Assembly (NCBI GenBank): GCA_965656875.1
Contig: CBFHMJ010000015.1
Location: forward strand, 1 to 64,000
Direction: 5' to 3'
From: CBFHMJ01 sp965656875
Lineage (GTDB): Bacteria; Pseudomonadota; Gammaproteobacteria; Enterobacterales; Alteromonadaceae
Length of the DNA stretch: 64,000 nucleotides
The notes under the pieces were generated by a model. It saw nothing but the letters and a program-made list of their open reading frames with translations, was not told where the DNA came from and did no database searches. The position numbers and the translations under genes were made by a program. Below, piece by piece: positions 43,764-52,040 of the stretch (the first letter of the stretch is position 1; the number at the start of each line of letters is the position of its first letter).

Positions 43764-44444
43764 ATGTTGCAAACGTTACGTTTTATGTTAACGATTTTTA
43801 TGTTCATTTCTGCTGGCCTGGCGCATTCAAGTGAAGCAACGTTTTATAGTGACATGATGTTTAAAGGAAATTCATTTACGTTGGGTGATGGCGAAATTCG
43901 CAGTAATCTGGCGTTGTCAGGAATGGACCGCACGATATCCTCAATAAAGGTGAATGGTGATATTTGTGTGGTAGGTTATGACAAGGAAGATTTTAAACGT
44001 AATTACCGGTTATTTGGCAAAGGAGAACACGAAAATCTGGCTAATCTGGGGTATGACAACAGAATTGCATCATTAATTGTCGTTAATGCCAGCTGTCGTG
44101 AGCTTCGCTTTTCAGTGTTTTACCAGCAAAATTCGGAAGAGTTGAGTGAGTTTGATGAATCAGACATCATGACGTTACCTCAAAACACCCGAATCCCTCA
44201 TTTTTCTGCAAACAATACCTACAAATTCCGTTCTATCCGTGTTTATCGAGGGCAAACTGCTTGTTTGTTTACTTCTCGTTACTGGGATGCTGAGCGCTCA
44301 TTTAAAGCCTTCCGCCCGGGTAACTATCAGATATCGGATGGCATTCTGACATCTGATGTAATTTCTTCAGTAAACAGTATTATTATCGGGCCGCAGGATG
44401 ATTGTCCTGTCATGTTGGATGTCTCGCAGCATTCGCTTAAATAA
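43764..44444 (+). CDS. Secreted beta/gamma-crystallin-like protein
   Basis: A 226-residue exported protein. Signal MLQTLRFMLTIFMFISAGLAHS. Three Greek-key-like blocks can be aligned by eye: ATFYSDMMFKGNSFTLGDG, CVVGYDKEDFKRNYRLFGKG and CLFTSRYWDAERSFKAFRPG. Each has an aromatic residue, a central F/Y-x-G-like turn, a glycine and a trailing Ser/Ile strand (SSIKV, ASLIV, NSIII), as in beta/gamma-crystallins that bind Ca2+. Four cysteines could form disulfides. It stands alone. The Ca-binding loops (N/D-N/D-X-X-S/T-S) look partly degenerate. Confidence 0.7.
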   Translation: MLQTLRFMLTIFMFISAGLAHSSEATFYSDMMFKGNSFTLGDGEIRSNLALSGMDRTISSIKVNGDICVVGYDKEDFKRNYRLFGKGEHENLANLGYDNRIASLIVVNASCRELRFSVFYQQNSEELSEFDESDIMTLPQNTRIPHFSANNTYKFRSIRVYRGQTACLFTSRYWDAERSFKAFRPGNYQISDGILTSDVISSVNSIIIGPQDDCPVMLDVSQHSLK

Positions 44445-44594
44445 GAGTTGTGTTGAATATCCTGACTGAATGTTGTTATTCACGACAGTCAGGTGATTGA
44501 TCATTGGCGAGACAGCCCCTACACTGCTTACCCATTCTTTGAGACGCTCATTTTGTGTTTTTATTTTAAATCTATGGGGTTGGAGTAAGCATTA

Positions 44595-45287
44595 ATGGTT
44601 TTGTCATCAGTTAAATTGAAGCGTATGCGCCAGGAGCGTGGTTGGTCTCAGGAGCAACTGGCTAACATCAGTGGTGTTAGTTTGCGTACTGTTCAGCGTA
44701 TTGAGAAAGATGGCAATTGCTCAGTTGATACCCAGGTCGCATTGGCTTCCGCATTTAGTGTTGCGCCGACTGAGTTGCAAAAAGAAGAAGAAAAAGCTGT
44801 TCATAAAGAAACGGCCACAGATTGGGGTGGCATTACCGGTGTTGGCCTGAGTGCTTTATTAATCGCCGGATCTATTTTACTGGCGGAAAAACCTGCGATG
44901 TTTTGGGATTTTCCGTCTCTGCTACTGATTGTAGGTTTAATGTGGGGAATGACCGTTGTCTCTTGTGGACTCCGGGATACATCGCGCACTATCAGTAGTT
45001 TAAAGTGGTTGTTTGTCGAGCCTGGTGATCTCTCGTTTATTCATGTGGTTATACCAACCATTCAACGCATGATTTTTCATGTATATACCGCTGCATTTAT
45101 TGCCACCATGGTCGGGTTAGAGTCATTGTTATTGCAGGCTGGTGGATTAGAACAAGGCATCTATACGTTGATTGCTGTAATTTTATTGCCGATTTTGTAT
45201 GCCGCGATTCTTGCTGAACTACTGCTAAGACCGTTGAAATTTAAAACGGAAACCTTACTCTCCAGACAACTTCATCGCGTTAAGTGA
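44595..45287 (+). CDS. XRE-type regulator fused to membrane helices
   Basis: A 230-residue protein. The N-terminal HTH_3 domain (residues 5-60: LKRMRQERGWSQEQLANISGVSLRTVQRIEKDGNCSVDTQVALASAF) is followed by four hydrophobic segments (near 82-100, 106-122, 150-178 and 190-215), so DNA binding is tethered to the inner membrane. Such one-component membrane regulators sense envelope or membrane state. The target is unknown. It converges with the tyrR-type gene, sharing a bidirectional terminator. Confidence 0.85.
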   Translation: MVLSSVKLKRMRQERGWSQEQLANISGVSLRTVQRIEKDGNCSVDTQVALASAFSVAPTELQKEEEKAVHKETATDWGGITGVGLSALLIAGSILLAEKPAMFWDFPSLLLIVGLMWGMTVVSCGLRDTSRTISSLKWLFVEPGDLSFIHVVIPTIQRMIFHVYTAAFIATMVGLESLLLQAGGLEQGIYTLIAVILLPILYAAILAELLLRPLKFKTETLLSRQLHRVK

Positions 45288-45323
45288 AAACGCTGATTTA
45301 CCACGTCTGTCGCATCAATTAAA

Positions 45324-45351
45324 ACGGTATTGGATCATAGTCCAATACCGT
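45324..45351. terminator. Bidirectional terminator overlapping the tyrR stop
   Basis: An 11-bp perfect stem (ACGGTATTGGA / TCCAATACCGT) with a 6-nt loop. On the minus strand the stem is followed by TTTTAATT, a good U tract. The tyrR stop codon is in the loop, so the upstream arm encodes its last residues. Confidence 0.85.
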
Positions 45352-46858
45352 GTTCTTTCAGCTTCATGGCAATTTTATTGTGTGAGACATTCAATCGTAG
45401 CGCAAGTTTACGAGTCGATGGATATTGTGGGTATAACTGAGTTAATAATTCTTTTTCAAATTGCTTCTGCGCACTCTGCCAGTCGGTGACATGTTCATTC
45501 ATCTCTCCCGGTACTGTGTGCTCGTCAATGAATGGTTGTAGTTGTAATAAAGCGCTGGAAATAACGTGTTTATCTGTCAGTGCGACGGTTCGAAAGACAA
45601 CATTTTGTAATTGTCTGATATTACCTGGCCAGTGGTAATTGCTTAGTGTTTGTAAAGCATCATCTGTCATGGTAATCGAAGGTCTGTTAATCTGACTGGC
45701 TGCTTGTTGCATGAAATGTTCAACCAGTAATGGAATATCTTCAGGACGATTCTTCAGACCTGGTAGCGTCAAATTGAGTACGTTTAATCGATAGAATAAA
45801 TCTTCTCTGAATGCGCCATCCGAAACACGCTCAGGCAGGTTTTTATGTGTTGCACTCACGATGCGAACATTAACGTGAATGTCTTGCGTGCCGCCGACAC
45901 GTCTGAATGTATAGTCTTGTAAAAACCGTAGAAGCTTAGCTTGCAGGTATACTGACATCTCGCCAATTTCATCTAAAAATACGGTGCCGCCGTTGGCGAG
46001 TTCAAACAAGCCGGGTTTTCCGCCTCGTGCAGCGCCAGAAAAAGCGCCGCTGGCATAGCCAAATAACTCGCTCTCAAGTAAATGTTCAGGAATGGCTGAG
46101 CAGTTGATTGTAAGAAAAGGCTTATCATTTCTATTGCTACCATCATGTAAATAGCGAGCAAATAACTCCTTTCCTGTGCCTGTTTCTCCGTTGATGAGGA
46201 CCGGTAAATCCAGTAGAGCAAAGCGTTTGGCTTGATCGATTACCTGAATGATAGAGGCCGATTGGCCAATAATCTGGCTATCACGTTGATGTGAATGATG
46301 GCGATAGGCTGAAATTTCACGGCCAATGCGCTGAGGACTGCGAAGAATAACAACTGAACCGTGCAAGGTTTGGCCGGACATGACGGGGGTAATATCCGCC
46401 ATAAAAGGTGTTTTGTTAATGGTAACGTCATAGTTAACGGGATTGGCGTTGAAAAGCCAGTTGTCAGGTAACTGAATGAAGTCTGTCAGTGCTTTTTTCT
46501 CCAGATTATCGATAGAAGTGCCGAATAATGTTGCTGCAGCTTCGTTGGTGACAATGATCTGGCCGTCACGGTTAACATCAATGATGGGGTCAGGAAGTCG
46601 ACTCAATAACGCATCAAGATGGCTACGTCGCTTTTCACTGGGTAACTGTTCAATGATTTTTACTTGTTCAAAACCATCAATGGATGACAGTGCATCTTCT
46701 AGCGCATCAATTTGATCTGATTGCATATTGCTTTCGATGAAGATACGCCCGGGTTTGACTTCCAGTGCATGCAGATTCCAGTTGTTGTTAGTGAATACCG
46801 TCAGTATGTCATTGGTCATACCAACTCGATCATTGGATGTGACTTCAAACTTAGTCAA
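45335..46858 (-). CDS. tyrR: TyrR-type transcriptional regulator
   Basis: A 507-residue sigma54-activator-type regulator. Domains: ACT (1-75; FEVTSNDRVGMTNDILTVF), PAS (about 80-170), AAA+ (about 195-425; Walker A GETGTGKE at 224-231, GAFSGA at 271-276, Walker B FLDEIGEM at 294-301), and C-terminal HTH (PSTRKLALRLNVSHNKIAMKLKEHGIGL). Enteric TyrR lacks a GAFTGA loop and works on sigma70 RNA polymerase; here GAFSGA is nearly intact, so sigma54 contact is possible. Start is TTG at 46858 with a GGGAG site 5 nt upstream. Two palindromes resembling TyrR boxes lie just upstream, which fits autoregulation. Confidence 0.9.
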   Translation of the reverse strand: MTKFEVTSNDRVGMTNDILTVFTNNNWNLHALEVKPGRIFIESNMQSDQIDALEDALSSIDGFEQVKIIEQLPSEKRRSHLDALLSRLPDPIIDVNRDGQIIVTNEAAATLFGTSIDNLEKKALTDFIQLPDNWLFNANPVNYDVTINKTPFMADITPVMSGQTLHGSVVILRSPQRIGREISAYRHHSHQRDSQIIGQSASIIQVIDQAKRFALLDLPVLINGETGTGKELFARYLHDGSNRNDKPFLTINCSAIPEHLLESELFGYASGAFSGAARGGKPGLFELANGGTVFLDEIGEMSVYLQAKLLRFLQDYTFRRVGGTQDIHVNVRIVSATHKNLPERVSDGAFREDLFYRLNVLNLTLPGLKNRPEDIPLLVEHFMQQAASQINRPSITMTDDALQTLSNYHWPGNIRQLQNVVFRTVALTDKHVISSALLQLQPFIDEHTVPGEMNEHVTDWQSAQKQFEKELLTQLYPQYPSTRKLALRLNVSHNKIAMKLKEHGIGL

Positions 46859-46898
46859 AACATCTCCCGTTTCATCAGAATGCTTATTTCAGGGTATG

Positions 46899-46918
46899 TT
46901 GTCATAAAAAAATGACAA
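46899..46918. promoter_or_regulatory. TyrR-box-like palindrome 1
   Basis: TTGTCAT-N6-ATGACAA, a perfect 7-bp dyad with the 6-nt spacing of the TyrR box (TGTAAA-N6-TTTACA). It lies about 41 bp upstream of the tyrR start. Confidence 0.65.
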
Positions 46919-46936
46919 TGTCATATATCTATGACG
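46919..46936. promoter_or_regulatory. TyrR-box-like palindrome 2
   Basis: TGTCAT-N6-ATGACG, the same dyad with one mismatch. Its centre is 19 bp from site 1, about two helical turns, as in tandem operators. Confidence 0.6.
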
Positions 46937-47077
46937 ATGAGGGAATTATTATGTTTAACTTCTCATCGGACCTGTTATGTCATGGCTTAAGGCCGTAGCA
47001 AGTATGGTCTGAGTAAGTCTGTCATCAACAATTATGGTTCGATAAATGAGATCAACGGCTGAAGTATTCTCTTTGGC

Positions 47078-47095
47078 TGTCATAAAATAATTACA
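47078..47095. promoter_or_regulatory. TyrR-box-like palindrome 3
   Basis: TGTCAT-N6-ATTACA, same arm and spacing with one changed base, about 180 bp upstream of the methionine gamma-lyase start. Confidence 0.5.
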
Positions 47096-47272
47096 TTAAA
47101 GAGAAGGGATAGAGCAGAATATAGAGAATTTAAATGGTAAGTAGTTGATTGGTATTGATTTTTAAACATTGGCTAAGGAATTGCTTTACGGATGTTATAC
47201 CGTTTGAGTCCGAGACGCAGGCTTAAAATAATAAATTGTTGTTCGGGCGGTAATCAGTCATCAGAGGTCAAT

Positions 47273-48457
47273 ATGAAGTTTAAATCAAATAACATGGAAA
47301 CACTGGCGATACATGCCGGTTCAGTAAGAGACGAGCAGTTTGGTTCATTAGCAATGCCGTTGTACCAAACCTCAACATTTGTATTTGATAACGCTAAACA
47401 AGGTGCAGATCGATTCGCTGGTGAAGCCGAGGGCTATATTTATACTCGTCTGAGTAACCCTACCGTTCGTCAACTGGAAGAAAGAATGGCTATTCTGGAA
47501 GGAACGGAAGATGCCGCGGCAGCAGCTACTGGCATGGGGGCTGTATCAGCAGCATTACTGGCTAATCTGGAATCTGGTGATCATGTCATCGCGTCTAATG
47601 CTGTATATGGTTGTTCATTTGCTTTGATGAGTCACATGCTAACCAAATTTGGTATCACAGTATCGTTTGTAGATATGACTGACCATCAGCAAGTGCGTGA
47701 TGCGTTGCAACCTGAAACCAAAGTGATATTTGCTGAAACACCGATTAACCCTAATCTTGTTGTAATCGATCTGGCATTTATTGCGAAATTTGCTAAAGAC
47801 AATAATCTTATTTCAATCGTAGACAATACCTTCCTTACGCCAATGCTGCAAAAGCCGCATAACTTTGGTATCGATATCATCATTCACAGTGCAACAAAAT
47901 ACCTGAACGGGCATGGTGATGTTGTTGCAGGTATTATTTGTGGCTCACAAGAAATGATCGGTCATATTAAAATGACAGCACTTAAAGATATTGGTGCAAC
48001 GATGAGTCCTCACGATGCATGGTTGATACTTCGAGGTTTAAAAACGCTACATATTCGAATGGATCGTCACTGTATTAATGCGCAACGTGTTGCTGAGTTT
48101 TTAGAAGCTCATGACAAAATCGAAGCTGTTTATTATCCGGGGTTACCATCCCATTCAGGCAATAAGTTCATCGGTAATCAAATGAGTCAGGCCGGTGGTG
48201 TCATTGCTTTTGAATTAAAAGGTTCGCTTGAAGATGGTGAAGCATTTATTAACAGTATGAAATTGTTCTCTATCGCTGTTTCTTTAGGTGATGCGGAGTC
48301 GTTAATTCAACATCCTGCTTCAATGACGCATTCACCATATACGCCAGAAGAGAGACAGGCTGCGGGAATTAGCGACACATTGATTCGTATTTCTGTAGGG
48401 CTTGAGAATGCAGAAGATTTAATCGCTGATCTATCACATGGTTTGAATAACTTATAA
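47273..48457 (+). CDS. megL: L-methionine gamma-lyase
   Basis: A PLP enzyme that cleaves methionine to methanethiol, 2-oxobutyrate and ammonia. It is 394 residues. The PLP Lys is K209 (SATKYLNGHGD), Tyr Y112 and Cys C114 (VYGCSF) match MGL Tyr114/Cys116 of Pseudomonas putida at an offset of two; that Cys is the family marker that separates MGL from most cystathionine gamma-lyases. The start at 47273 follows AGAGG and gives the expected N-terminus. TyrR-like palindromes upstream suggest control by the divergent regulator. Confidence 0.9.
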   Translation: MKFKSNNMETLAIHAGSVRDEQFGSLAMPLYQTSTFVFDNAKQGADRFAGEAEGYIYTRLSNPTVRQLEERMAILEGTEDAAAAATGMGAVSAALLANLESGDHVIASNAVYGCSFALMSHMLTKFGITVSFVDMTDHQQVRDALQPETKVIFAETPINPNLVVIDLAFIAKFAKDNNLISIVDNTFLTPMLQKPHNFGIDIIIHSATKYLNGHGDVVAGIICGSQEMIGHIKMTALKDIGATMSPHDAWLILRGLKTLHIRMDRHCINAQRVAEFLEAHDKIEAVYYPGLPSHSGNKFIGNQMSQAGGVIAFELKGSLEDGEAFINSMKLFSIAVSLGDAESLIQHPASMTHSPYTPEERQAAGISDTLIRISVGLENAEDLIADLSHGLNNL

Positions 48458-48465
48458 GTTACCTC

Positions 48466-48509
48466 TTATTCAGAAAGCTATGTTGTAATGGCAATAGCTT
48501 TCTGAATAA
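48466..48509 (+). terminator. Terminator after megL
   Basis: A perfect 16-bp stem with a 12-nt loop (arms 48466-48481 and 48494-48509, TTATTCAGAAAGCTAT paired with its complement). The stem is long, with an AT-rich 3' end. Confidence 0.75.
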
Positions 48510-48554
48510 ATACTACACTTATTAGTATGTGAAAATCAGGTCGTGGTTACCTTT

Positions 48555-49337
48555 ATGACAAAGGTGCGGTTTAATCGGTATTTGTCTCTCGTTTTACCAC
48601 TTTTCTTTATCAATTCTGCTTTCTTCTCTTTTCAGTCTTTTTCGGCTCATGAAGAAGACAAAAATGTCTTATATATTTCTGTCGATTCTCCCTGGCTGCC
48701 TTATCTCGACGTCAGTGACTCAGGAGAAATTGGTGGCACAGACGTTACATTGTTGTCTGATGTTCTGGCGGAAATGGGTTATCAATTAAAAAGCATGAAT
48801 ATTGCTGATTATTATCAGGGGATTGATGCTGAACACGGTCGAATAGATGTTTCACTGGGAGTGTTCAAAACACCAAAAAGGATGGTAAACAATTGGTTTT
48901 CAGTACCTTATCGCTACGAAAAAGTTGGAATCGCATTTCTGGCAAACAGAAGTAATAAGTTGACTTGTCGAAGTAGTCAACTGGGTAAAATGATATCAGC
49001 TGGTAGCGTTATAGTGATGAATAAGTCGGCCTGGTATGGGAAGGTATTCGAAGAAAAATTTATGCAGCAGTACAGACATCAGGTGTTTCATATCGATGGT
49101 GCAACTAAACGCTTGAAAATGCTGAAGATGAATCGAGCTGATATTGTTATCGGCGATGTTGAGGTCATTAAAGAAAGTGCGAATTCGATTGAGCTCGAGG
49201 ACATTGTTATCTGCAATGAGCTGATCTTTAAAGATGAAGTGCATTTTATGTTCAGCAAGTATGCTGTGGATGAAGAGTTTATGAGAAAATTCAATAAAAG
49301 CCTTAAATTGAAAATAAAATACAGAATCTATGATTGA
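48555..49337 (+). CDS. Periplasmic binding protein (SBP_bac_3-like), paralogue A
   Basis: About 260 residues after the ATG at 48555; a GTG four codons earlier is the open start. Signal about residues 1-33 ending FSFQSFSA. The family-3 binding-protein pattern is visible: SPWLPYLD, GRIDVSLGVFKTPKR, NNWFSVPYRYEKVGIAF and RADIVIGDVEVIKESA. Two cysteines (LTCRSS and VICNEL) are placed like those of the paralogue at 50.3 kb and may form a disulfide. No ABC permease genes lie nearby. The two paralogues flank a TonB protein. Confidence 0.75.
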   Translation: MTKVRFNRYLSLVLPLFFINSAFFSFQSFSAHEEDKNVLYISVDSPWLPYLDVSDSGEIGGTDVTLLSDVLAEMGYQLKSMNIADYYQGIDAEHGRIDVSLGVFKTPKRMVNNWFSVPYRYEKVGIAFLANRSNKLTCRSSQLGKMISAGSVIVMNKSAWYGKVFEEKFMQQYRHQVFHIDGATKRLKMLKMNRADIVIGDVEVIKESANSIELEDIVICNELIFKDEVHFMFSKYAVDEEFMRKFNKSLKLKIKYRIYD

Positions 49338-49445
49338 AGCTGTTTTTTATTTTGTTTGCTGTGGTTTTGTTGATGTTTAAGGTGTAAGGTGGTCAGACCT
49401 TGGGTAATTAAACTCATGGGATATGGAATATACAAGGAGAAGTCT

Positions 49446-50072
49446 ATGACTCGATGGATATTACCGTCCGGACTCGCAACCGCTGTAACCTTTATGTTGT
49501 TTGTATTTATGGCTTCATTGATTGAAAAGCCAGCTTACGTTGAGACAACATCAACTGTTTCCTTTCAAGATTTTTACACGCCGAAATCCTGGCAACCTGA
49601 GCCTGAAGTCAAAAAGGCATCATTACCACCCAAAGTACAACAGAAAACACCGCCACCACCTCCTGAAGTTATAGATGATTTTGATGGACCGTCAGAAATA
49701 AATACGCCGGACATCGCTATTGGAATGGACGGTATTGGTCGTTCAACGTTGAAGCCCTGGTCTTCAAATCGCACGTCCTTTTCAAATACAGCTGTGTCTA
49801 AAAGTGCTGTGCCAATTATCCGTATTGAACCTCGTTATCCGATAGAGGCCGCAAAGCGTGGTCTGGAAGGCTGGGTAATGATGTCATTTACAGTGGATAA
49901 GTCTGGAGCCGTCACTGATATTCAGGTAGTTGATTCCAAACCACAACGGGTGTTTGATAAAGCCGCAGTGAAAGCATTAAGACGTTGGAAATACCAGGCT
50001 AAATTTGAACAGGGCATTGCTGTATCTCAGCCTAATCAGATGATCCGCCTGGATTTCTCCATGAATGAGTAG
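49446..50072 (+). CDS. TonB-like energy transducer
   Basis: A 208-residue TonB-family protein: short cytoplasmic start, one membrane helix (ILPSGLATAVTFMLFVFMASLI), a proline/lysine-rich linker (including KTPPPPPEV), and the C-terminal TonB_C domain (RIEPRYPIEAAKRGLEGWVMMSFTVDKSGAVTDIQVVDSKP... FDKAAVKALRRWKYQ). ATG at 49446 has AAGGAGA 5-6 nt upstream. No exbBD or TonB-dependent receptor genes are adjacent, so it may pair with a transport system elsewhere. Confidence 0.9.
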   Translation: MTRWILPSGLATAVTFMLFVFMASLIEKPAYVETTSTVSFQDFYTPKSWQPEPEVKKASLPPKVQQKTPPPPPEVIDDFDGPSEINTPDIAIGMDGIGRSTLKPWSSNRTSFSNTAVSKSAVPIIRIEPRYPIEAAKRGLEGWVMMSFTVDKSGAVTDIQVVDSKPQRVFDKAAVKALRRWKYQAKFEQGIAVSQPNQMIRLDFSMNE

Positions 50073-50289
50073 TTTGCCTGAAGTCGTGAAATAAAGGTGC
50101 AACGGGGATCGGCGGATTCCCGTTTGCTTTTAAATGGAATTGAAAATTTATTGTTTACAGAAGAAGCTGTAACTTTGTGTTGAAAAGACAGGATTCAAAT
50201 TCACCGTCAGAATGTTTGTGGTTATACTGGGACTTCCTGACCTTTTTCAGGTATAACCCGTGTTGTTAGTGGTGGAGCCTGGAGGTTAT

Positions 50290-51072
50290 GTGAATTTTAT
50301 CCGTATTATGATTCGTGTTTTAACGTTGTTAATCTCTCCGGGAGCACACAGAGTCAGTAATGTTCTTTTACTGCTTTCATGTTTTATTTCTACTCAAGCG
50401 TTTGCACAAACCCCTTCATTAACTTTCTCATTTGATGGCAACTGGCTGCCGTATATATATAAGGATTCTTCAGGCAATGTTGTTGGAAAAGACGGTGCTC
50501 TGTTAAAAGGCATTCTGGCCAGAATGGGCTACACCTTGAATGTTAACGTTGTACCAGAAAACCGGATTGTCAGTGAAGCCGTTCAGGGGCGTGTCGATGT
50601 GCTTATTGGTGTCTTTAAGAACAAAGAGCGGGAAATTAATAACTGGTTCTCGATCCCATATCGAAAAGAAAACGTAGGTATCGGATTTCTGGCTAGTCGA
50701 GCAGGGGAACTGACCTGTAAAAATTTTGATATGCATGTCAGAAATGGAGCGATCGTTGCTCTTAATCGCTCGGCGTGGCATGGGGAATCGTTTGATGTGG
50801 ATTATAAACGTAACAAACGGTTCAAAATTATTCATGTCGAAGGCACTCAGCGACGTTTGAGGATGTTGGAAAAACGCAGAGCTGATTTTGTTGTAGGAGA
50901 TGTAGTTTCAATCAAGGCTACGGCTGAGTTGCTGGGGGTGACTGATCTCATTCTTTGTGATCAACTGATTTTTAGCGATGATGTTTATTTTATGTTTAGT
51001 AAACAAGCAGTAGATCAATCGTTTATGGCAACGTTTAACCGAAAACTGACTGAAGCACTAAAGACGCATTAG
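50290..51072 (+). CDS. Periplasmic binding protein (SBP_bac_3-like), paralogue B
   Basis: About 260 residues from a GTG at 50290 with GGAGG 4 nt upstream. The signal ends near CFISTQAFA. Shared signature with paralogue A: NWLPYI, GRVDVLIGVFKNKER, NNWFSIPYRKENVGIGFLASR, RADFVVGDVVSIKATAE and the paired cysteines (LTCKNF, LILCDQL). A recent duplication across tonB is likely. The ligand is unknown. Confidence 0.75.
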   Translation: MNFIRIMIRVLTLLISPGAHRVSNVLLLLSCFISTQAFAQTPSLTFSFDGNWLPYIYKDSSGNVVGKDGALLKGILARMGYTLNVNVVPENRIVSEAVQGRVDVLIGVFKNKEREINNWFSIPYRKENVGIGFLASRAGELTCKNFDMHVRNGAIVALNRSAWHGESFDVDYKRNKRFKIIHVEGTQRRLRMLEKRRADFVVGDVVSIKATAELLGVTDLILCDQLIFSDDVYFMFSKQAVDQSFMATFNRKLTEALKTH

Positions 51073-51170
51073 TCTGGCTAATCACTCTTTTTCCACATAT
51101 CACACGCTACAAGTTTCTTGTCTCGCCTGTTGTATTTTTGCTCATCGACACTATTTATATAGACATCTTG

Positions 51171-51194
51171 TTATACAAAAACCGGGTTGTATAA
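51171..51194. promoter_or_regulatory. Inverted repeat upstream of azlC
   Basis: TTATACAA (51171-51178) and TTGTATAA (51187-51194) form an 8-bp perfect dyad with an 8-nt spacer. This is a candidate operator; the regulator is unknown. Confidence 0.4.
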
Positions 51195-51323
51195 AAACCT
51201 GGCAGACTCGCCATTTAGATAAGAACACGCTGTATATACACCGTAATGCGGGACATGTTATTTGTTAATAGCGCCTCTAATGCTGAATCTCACAGTACTT
51301 TTAATTTAAACCAGAGGATTACT

Positions 51324-52040
51324 TTGGAAAAGACACTTCAAAACCCTGATGCATCCATGACATCTAACCAACTATTCTGGCGTGGTGTATTGGCTATGAT
51401 ACCACTCAATGTGGCTGTTATTCCCTGGGGATTATTAGCAGGTACATTAGCTGTCGATGCTGGATTACCGTTGTTAGAAGGTCAGGCACTGTCGGCGATT
51501 TTATTTGCCGGAGCCGCTCAGTTAGTCGCTTTAGGTATGATTAAAGCGGGTGCTGGTCTGTTTAGCATTTTGTTAACTACATTTTTCATTACCTCCCGAC
51601 ATTTTCTCTACAGTATGTCGATGCGCGATCGAATAAGTCATTTACCACTCAGGTGGCGAGTTACTCTCGGCTTTCTAATGACTGATGAGTTATTTGCTGT
51701 GGTTGGCCATCATGATAAGAAATCTTTCCAACCATGGTATGCACTGGGTGCTGCACTGAGCATGTATCTGTTATGGAATATTGCAACACTGGTAGGGATC
51801 TTTGCGGGACATCAAATACCAGCGTTGAATGACCTGGGTCTTGAGTTTGCAGTTGCTGCGACGTTTATTGCGATTGTAGTGCCTGGTATCGTTTCATTGC
51901 CTGTACTGGTAGCAGTTCTGGTGGCGTTGGTTATGTCTGTCACTCTGGCCTGGTTAAGCGTGGATGGAGGATTAATTATTGCCAGCATAACAGCGATGAT
52001 TGCGGGCTATATGACGGAACGTTGGAGTACATCACCATGA
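51324..52040 (+). CDS. azlC: AzlC branched-chain amino acid exporter subunit
   Basis: A membrane protein of the AzlC family, about 239 residues with about seven membrane segments (FWRGVLAMIPLNVAVIPWGLLAGTLA, ILFAGAAQLVALGMIKAG and others). The family motif FAGAAQL is present. The ORF opens at ATG 51246, but a TTG at 51324 has AGAGGA 5 nt upstream and gives the more usual N-terminus. ATGA overlap with azlD shows coupling. Exports branched-chain amino acids or analogues; substrate inferred from family. Confidence 0.88.
   Translation: MEKTLQNPDASMTSNQLFWRGVLAMIPLNVAVIPWGLLAGTLAVDAGLPLLEGQALSAILFAGAAQLVALGMIKAGAGLFSILLTTFFITSRHFLYSMSMRDRISHLPLRWRVTLGFLMTDELFAVVGHHDKKSFQPWYALGAALSMYLLWNIATLVGIFAGHQIPALNDLGLEFAVAATFIAIVVPGIVSLPVLVAVLVALVMSVTLAWLSVDGGLIIASITAMIAGYMTERWSTSP

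Larger units (their letters stand above)
46859..47272. other. Divergent tyrR / methionine gamma-lyase control region
   Basis: About 410 bp without a gene. It contains the three palindromes listed separately and no other feature I can support. The ORF starting at 47192 overlaps its end but is only an upstream extension of the lyase ORF. Confidence 0.6.

Noticed and set aside
47192..47272. N-terminal extension of the methionine gamma-lyase ORF
   Set aside because: Not homologous to the family; the start at 47273 has AGAGG upstream and aligns with known MGLs.
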